Shown: positions 57,901-64,000 of the stretch, one piece after another
Numbering within the stretch: the stretch's first letter is position 1
How the letters are laid out: each line of letters starts with the position of its first letter
DNA from: Acanthaster planci
Lineage: Eukaryota; Echinodermata; Asteroidea; Valvatida; Acanthasteridae
Length of the DNA: 64,000 bases
Assembly: GCF_001949145.1 (NCBI RefSeq)
Contig: NW_019091628.1
Location: forward strand, 86,873-150,872
Direction of reading: 5' to 3'
Notes under the pieces: model-generated
What the model was told of the DNA's origin: nothing
Databases searched by the model: none
What the model saw: the letters and a program-made list of their open reading frames with translations, nothing else
Made by a program: the position numbers and the translations under genes

Positions 57901-60900
57901 CTAGATCGCGCAAGGCATGGTGGGAACCAACATGGCGCGGCAAGATCGTACCCATGGGAACGAGGTTGAGCTGAGGCTGCCTAGGACAACCGTTGATGCA
58001 CCCAATCCGGACACGGCCTGAATGAGGCGCAGCGAGCTGTAGACTCTCCTCGAGAGTGGGGTAATTTTTCCCCCCGTTTTTCCTTTTGCGACGTCCCAGT
58101 GCAGTATCCCGCGGGGCTGTTTAACGCTCGCATATTGGGGAAGGCCGCTGATGTATACATGCTCAGTTTGTGCACCGTGTAGCTGACGCCTGCGAACTCA
58201 GTTGCTAACTATACGTCGAGTTATCCAACTCCCACGATGCGATGAATCATGCGTCATTACTGATTAGTATTTCTGACAAGTTCAGGCAGATTTTTGTCAA
58301 GTACATCAAGAGAAGAGGCAGATAGAAAGAAAGAGACAGTCAAGTCAATTTTGATCAAAACATTCCGCCTTAGGGCATGCTGGCAAACATGACCTATAGC
58401 TTGTCCGGTCATGACTTGATAGGCCTATCAATGAAAGTTGCAGTTCAGAAATGGCATGACGTTAGCGGAAGTTTTTTTTCCCCGGATATAAAATAGGATG
58501 CCTGGTTAAACAATTTCCTAGATGGCACATGCGTCTAGTGTTGCAGTCGCTTTTTCATCCACTGAGGAAATGGATTTAGTGTGGAAAAACTATCACTCCA
58601 AGTGCAAGTGCGATTGTGTGTATCAACGTGCTTTATTATCCTTGTATGGTCAGAGTCGTTCAACGCTTTCAAGTTTACCCACCGTCTCCCTCTTCCCAGA
58701 TCTACAAGGCGCAGAAGTTCATCCACTACATCGACGGGTTCGACCCCCACAAGAGCAACTGGATGCGGCACGTGAACCCGGCCAACTCGGCCTGCGACCA
58801 GAACCTGGTGGCCTGCCAGTACGATACGGACATCTACTTCTACACGGTCAAGCCGATCCGGGAAGGCACCGAGCTGCTGGTGTGGTATTGTAAGGAGTTT
58901 CAGCGCCGACTGGAACAGCCAGTCGTCATGGAGATGGGGACGGCCGAGGGCGGGAAAGGTGAGTTTCATATTTTTGTTGTATGTAGGCTGTCCAGATGTC
59001 TATCATGAGAATTGGTTCTTTCTGGGTCATCGAACTGCCGACTTAACTGAGTGCTTTTAAAGTGACTCCATAGTTTCCGTTTGTGGAGGAGTGGTTTCTG
59101 TGCATGGGGAAATTGGCCCAAGCCGCTTGAATGATTGAATTTAATTTTCAGTCTCCTGCAGGGGCAAGCTTTTGGGACAACAAAAAAGCTCAGATCTTCT
59201 GGAGCACACCGAAGTAAGCCTGTGTTGCTCCAAGAAAGGATCCTGGCCCCGATATGGTACAAACATCAACAATTCGACAGCTCTTGACGAATGCTCTTTG
59301 ACAACTTTCACCGAGAGATTCGTCCCCGTATTCATCGCCTGAATCGTTTTCAAAACAGATGCAACGCCCCCCTTTCATTTTCTTCACAAAAGAGGATTGA
59401 ATGCTACATGCATGGCACATGATAGCCTATAGTCACAACAAATGTGATGTGTGCAAGTGTGCACAAGTATGGGTCAATATCATGTCTCCCTCCCAACAAT
59501 TTGTCACCTCTGTAAGATGAATCGATTTCCCCCAGTGCCAATGTTTGTGGCAGCCAAAATGTCTTTCCCATTCATTAGAGGACATAGCCTACATGTACTT
59601 GTTTGCACACGACAGACCACAAGCGATCGCTGCTTTTTCCAATCGATGAATGGGTTTTAGAACCACGCCGTAATATTAATTCCGACATCGCTCTGCTGAC
59701 TCGCTCATTAATTTCAATTAAATTGTTTTTAATTCCATTTTAACTGCCAGAAAATTGAGAGACTATCGGAAAAGTCAATAAAAAAATGAAGCCTAGGCAG
59801 CCAGGCAGCAGTTTCGTTTTCATTTTTTTTTGTGACAACATCTGTTGCAAGTTAAATACACATAATTAGCGTGAGAGAAACTGCCAAATGCTCCCAAAAG
59901 AAAATGTTTGAAAAAGTGCTTACAAATTTTCCTTTTCATTTCTAGTTTATTTATTTATTTTTTTTAGTACATACTCTGTCGTTATCATTTACATTTAACC
60001 AGGGCCGTTTCGATTATGTGTCATGGGGAAAAGGCTTTTGTAGAGTATTGAGTATGAATTATGGCTTAATGACGAGGGCACGAGCAATCTTCAGATGTGC
60101 AAAACCTGTGCACAAGCCACGGTTTATCGACTTTCGGCCCCCCCCCCTAAAAAAAATTGTGCACCCGTTGAAATTTTACCCTGGTTACACAGCTGAATAC
60201 TATGAAATGTGATGTAAAAATGCACACTTTGGTTCACCCGATACATTTTCATATAAAGTCACTTGAAGTTCTTGTTAAATATTCGGTTTTTGGTTTCTGT
60301 TTACTTCAATTTTGCAGGGGCCAGCTCGAAAATGACCAGTGCCTCCCCTGTTGACGAGCCCAAACACGACGAAGCACTGGACTTCAGCATGACCTCTCGA
60401 AACACCTCATCGGGAAAAACAACGGCAAATGCAGCCACGAAAGCCACCAGCCTGTCTTCTGCGACGGTCGTCGCCGCCGGATTTCCGGAGAGGTTCTCGG
60501 CCAAGCGCCCGGCCGCCGTGCCGGGCTTCGGCCAGCCCATGACGAGCCCACAGACCTCCCCCGTGCAGACCGGAGCTGGCGGCGCCATGCCCCAGAGCAT
60601 GGCCGAGTTGAAGCCGCAACCTGCCCATCAGATCCCCAAGCACATAGCAGAGGCGGCGAGCAAAGCCGGGGTACTCATCCCACAGCCTATACCCATGCAC
60701 GTGGGTCGCCACCAAGGTCTACCCTTCATCATGCCCCCGTATATATACAATCCTCTTCTAGTAAGAACAACTTTGCCAAACGGAATGAACATTATTCCAA
60801 CCCCATCCATTCTCGCTACCCACGGCTTTGAACCCCGTCTCTCCAAGTCAGACATCCGAGGCAATACGTCACCCAAGGACACCAGTCCCCCGACCACTTC

Positions 60901-62182
60901 ACCTCCCGGAACCACCGCGACACACCTGGGCAATATCTTCCCAACCGGCGTGGCGAATTTCCCACTGCCCATCTCCTTCGCGGATGCCCACTCCCAGTCT
61001 AAGTTCAAACAGGAGTCAGGAAAGGAAGTCGAGTCAAACCAAGCTTTCAGCAAAACGTCGACTCGCAAGAGGCCGGTGGGCAACACGGAGTACGGCCACA
61101 AATCTCTGGAGTATCAACTGCCCAGGAGGAACGGCAAGATCATGTACGAGTGCAACGTGTGCCAGAAGGTCTTCGGTCAGCTCTCCAATCTCAAGGTGCA
61201 CCTGAGGGTGCACAGCGGCGAGCGGCCCTTCCGATGCGAGGTCTGCAGCAAAGGCTTCACCCAGTACGCCCACCTGCAGAAGCACCACCTCGTCCACACC
61301 GGGGAGAAACCTCACCGGTGCAATGTCTGCCAGAAGTGCTTCAGCAGCACCAGCAACCTCAAGACCCACATGAGGCTCCACAACGGCGAGAAGCCGTACA
61401 CCTGCAAGCTCTGTCCGGCCAAGTTTACGCAGTATGTCCACCTGAAGCTGCACCGGCGATCACATCTCGAGGAGGGATACGTCTACGACCCTTCCAGGGA
61501 GACCAATCTGTCCCCATCCCCTTCCCCGTCTCCCCCGTCTTCCACGGGTTGTCCATCGCCGGCCAAGAAGATCAAGACTGAGCTCCAGGGCTACCAGAGT
61601 CACCTGGTGAGCACTGAGGTCGCCGACTACTTCGGTCAGACCGGGCAGAGGAGCCCCACACAGGCTACCTGCAGCAGCGCGGAGAACGAAGCGTTACCCG
61701 AGGGCTCCAGTGCGCAAGGTACCGGAGCGACGGGCTCTCAGCCCGAGGAACCGCCCATCCCGAGAGCTATGGTTGCCTTGATGGCTGGAAGCCCCTCATC
61801 TGTCCTGGGACTGGGGTCCCCCCCACCACTCGTGCCCATCAACAGGGCATCCCCAAGCAGCGATAACGCCTACGATAAACCAGACCAATTCAAAACTTTC
61901 ACCACGCTGCCCGACTGTTCTGACAAAGATGGTGTGAGGAACGACGAAGCAGTCTCCGAGAGAGATCAGAACAAAGAGGCGGTCATCGGCGCGAATACTA
62001 CGGCGAACGTAGAGCTCCTGTCGGCTGACAACTCCAAAGACGACGGTGGTGACAGTCAGAGGGTTTTAGACGGAAGCAGCAAAAGTAAACGCGAAAGTAG
62101 TCCGACGGGACAAACTCAATCGCAAGCGACTAAAATCGAGAATGTGGTTCAGAAAATCTTGAGCAAGGCAGTGCAGAGTTAG
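51999..62182 (+). CDS. PRDM1: PRDM1 / Blimp-1 transcriptional repressor
   Basis: Nuclear zinc-finger repressor controlling cell-fate switches. Five exons: 51999-52064, 53281-53475, 57655-57774, 58700-58958 and 60318-62182 (stop TAG), all in phase, giving 834 residues. The N terminus [13 protein letters not shown] follows an in-frame TGA at 51960-51962. Residues about 45-205 form the PR/SET domain, with the family phrases [24 protein letters not shown] then [10 protein letters not shown], and [11 protein letters not shown] Pro/Ser-rich middle includes HDEALDFSM. Four C2H2 fingers lie at about 490-596 ([20 protein letters not shown] is the PRDM1 signature). The vertebrate fifth finger is absent; instead a Ser/Pro- and acid-rich tail of about 240 residues follows. 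PRDM1 represses by recruiting Groucho and histone modifiers (family knowledge). Confidence 0.95.
52808..52837 (+). CDS. PRDM1: Candidate alternative first exon of PRDM1
   Basis: ATG in a strong context (AAACCATGG) opens [10 protein letters not shown], then a GTACGT donor in phase 0, the same phase as exon 1 at 51999. It could splice straight to 53281. Alternative 5' exons are known for sea urchin blimp1; here this is inference only. Confidence 0.33.
56936..56966. repeat. Perfect 13-bp hairpin in PRDM1 intron 2
   Basis: TGAACCCCTGTCA and TGACAGGGGTTCA around ATAAA. Isolated; no flanking run of T. Confidence 0.8.
60318..62182 (+). CDS. PRDM1: PRDM1 last exon: repression region, zinc fingers, C-terminal tail
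   Basis: 1865-nt exon starting after TTTTGCAG in phase 1. It codes 620 residues: the Ser/Pro/Thr-rich region, the [19 protein letters not shown] linker typical of PRDM1, all four fingers, and a tail with [10 protein letters not shown] and an acidic, Asn/Asp-rich end. A genomic in-frame extension upstream to 60263 is intron. Confidence 0.93.
61145..61465 (+). other. PRDM1: Four tandem C2H2 zinc fingers of PRDM1
   Basis: Fingers begin at Y490, F518, H546 and Y574, each CX2C-X12-HX3H with SGERPF, TGEKPH and NGEKPY linkers. The last histidine is followed by LEEGYVYD, so no fifth finger follows. Confidence 0.93.
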
Positions 62183-63179
62183 TTGCGGCCAATATTGCCC
62201 TCGATTTTCCCACACCAAGAACTTTGTAATGTTTGCTTTTTGTTGCTCTGAGAAGATTTCTATACAGTGCATCAGTGCGTTTGCAGTGCCTTCTCGTAAA
62301 AGGGTTCTTTGGAAAGTGTCTTGGTATCTTTTGCTATTGTAATTTGCGCAACTCAGATGTTTGAAATCATATTGTGTAATTTATCATTATTCATGGACTG
62401 ATTTTTATATTTCGGTGACATTCCTTATTTATTGTTTAAGAAAAATTAACTGACATTATCAATTGTCTGTTCTTCTGAAATAATTCATTATTTATTTAAT
62501 GAGTAATTCCCCGATAGTCTACGCAGAGACCAAAGAAAGGATCAGTGATTGACGTATAAATGGATCCAGTATTCCCAAATTGAATTGAAAATGATTATAT
62601 ACACGCTAACATCAAGTTTGATATAACAAAGGTGAAAATATCCATAGTAATTTTAACCAGTTTGTTAATTATGATAGACAGGTATTCACAAGTGTAGACA
62701 TTAATTTCAGATATAACAAACACTTATCTTTAGATAGACGCAGACTTGATGTAATTATGCAGCCGAAGGCAGAAAGGGGCTGATCGGTGCCTTCCTGAAA
62801 GCATTTGAAACTTTTCAAAGATTGCGTTCCACTTGATTTCTTAAAATTTCCGATTATGTGGTTTTTTTTTATATATATAATCGATACAGTCAGTGTTTGA
62901 GCAGCAGTACTATTCATCATTCGTTTAATGGATGACGCGGGATCATTTCCTTAACATATTGAACTCGCACGTCGAGGCACCGAGTCCGAGCTTGCATGTG
63001 CATTAGTTTTGATATAAGTTGTCCGTATGGCAGATTTTTTACAAGCAAATGTGATAACTTGATTGCTGTGGAGTCTTATTTATATACTTGCGGGTGTAAA
63101 GGAGCGTCAGTTCTTGCGCACTAACAAGAACTCCCGATTTCAACAATGTCCCAAAGTGCCGTTTCATTTGAACTGGTAA
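62183..63179 (+). other. Presumed PRDM1 3' UTR with AU-rich elements
   Basis: AT-rich, with ATTTA pentamers at 62427-62431 and overlapping pairs at 62490-62498, the form of mRNA-destabilising elements. No AATAAA was found to the window end, so the 3' end is undefined or uses a variant signal. Confidence 0.45.
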
Positions 63180-63355
63180 AATACGGCCGTTTCACAACAG
63201 TGCGCCACCAAGAGTTTGCAATGCGTTGGCCAATCACAGTGCGCGAAAATTGCCGACCCAATGCACATTTAGAAAGGGTCGACAAATTTCGCCCGTTTTG
63301 ATTGGCCAACGTGTTGCAAACTCTTGGTGGCGCAATATTGTGAATCGCCCGTATT
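63180..63355. repeat. Palindromic MITE family A copy downstream of PRDM1
   Basis: AATACGGCCGTTTCACAACA to GTGAATCGCCCGTATT, about 176 bases, closest to 15841-16017. The arms contain GCCACCAAGAGTTTGCAA and CCAATCACAGTGCGC with good pairing. Confidence 0.8.
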
Positions 63356-64000
63356 GACAGTGCGCTATTAAGGGAGCAAAGTAGTGAATTCTGCGTTTGG
63401 TTTAATTGGTTTCATTTCGTCTTTTCGGTTTCATTCCCACCATAATATCGCGCACGTAATGAAAGTATACACAGAGCTCACCAACACCGTTTAGTGTTTC
63501 GCTATTTGTACATTTCAGACTTTGATGTTTTGTTGTTTACATATCTATGAACATCTGTGCTTCACATCAATTTCAGCGTTTCTCACATTTTGTGCTGGAA
63601 TAACGTCAATGGACGTCCTCATTGGTTGGAACTTTGTAGTGGAAACATGTACATGTGTGCACGTGTAGATTCCGTATGCTCGCTTGTTTAGAGCAAGAAA
63701 AAGGTATTTCCAGACTGTTGATTTGTTTTAGCATACAACCAAGTAAGATAAGTCAAGTATCACTTTAAGAACTCAGCTTTGTTAGCATTCCAAGCTTGTC
63801 TTTTTCCCTCATCAAAACAAAATACTCAGATGATTGCAGCTGAATAGCTTTTAAAAAACAAATCCAAGGCATGAATGTTGAACAACTGTGAATCTGTGCT
63901 GTTCCGACCAGGATTACATTGCATTTGGCAACTGCACACACCCACACTTTTTTTCATCACTGTACATTTTATGAAAAATATTAATGGTTGCATAATAGGG
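63356..64000. other. 3' flank to window end
   Basis: No gene or clear repeat seen. Confidence 0.4.

Noticed and set aside
1-64000. CRISPR arrays, operons, insertion sequences, bacterial origins
   Set aside because: The window is animal nuclear DNA with introns; no spaced identical repeats of CRISPR type were seen.

Overview
This is eukaryotic, animal nuclear DNA. The genes are split by GT-AG introns, and the coding families are metazoan: PRDM1/Blimp-1, DEG/ENaC channels, a class A GPCR, CHMP2B and a Rab-like GTPase. Palindromic MITEs, SINE-like repeats and a LINE fragment are dense, and base composition is moderate. This suggests a marine invertebrate, perhaps a deuterostome such as an echinoderm, hemichordate or amphioxus. 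The species cannot be fixed from the window alone.

Layout. 757-4491 (minus): 5' half of an ESCRT-III CHMP2B gene in five short exons; its 3' half lies off the left edge. 5620-12141 and 18470-25628 (plus): two tandem copies of an eight-exon DEG/ENaC (ASIC-like) channel gene with identical exon phases, separated by an intronless class A GPCR gene (13574-14656) and a repeat-rich spacer. 27812-36444 (minus): a multi-exon gene for a very unusual Rab-like GTPase, cut by a 710-base assembly gap (27102-27811). 36445-51998: about 15.5 kb with no supported gene, containing a foldback element, MITEs and SINE-like pieces. 51999-62182 (plus): a complete-looking PRDM1/Blimp-1 gene (PR/SET domain plus four C2H2 fingers) with a possible second first exon, followed by an AU-rich 3' flank and another MITE.

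The genes do not form an operon-like system. Their relationships are ordinary eukaryotic neighbourhood, apart from the tandem channel pair. That pair shows a patch of near-identity inside otherwise diverged exons, suggesting gene conversion.

The most notable item is the GTPase. Assembled from conceptual splicing, it begins with a myristoylation/palmitoylation-type N terminus on its own 22-nt exon. It has a changed P-loop and switch II (WDLPGRE in place of WDTAGQE), about 120 residues (mostly acidic) between G4 and G5 where Rabs have about 25-30, and a helical C-terminal extension running into the gap. Three histone-type 3' stem-loop sequences without any histone gene (18059-18315), a hydrophobic in-frame intron in the second channel copy, and several palindromic element families are also worth a look.
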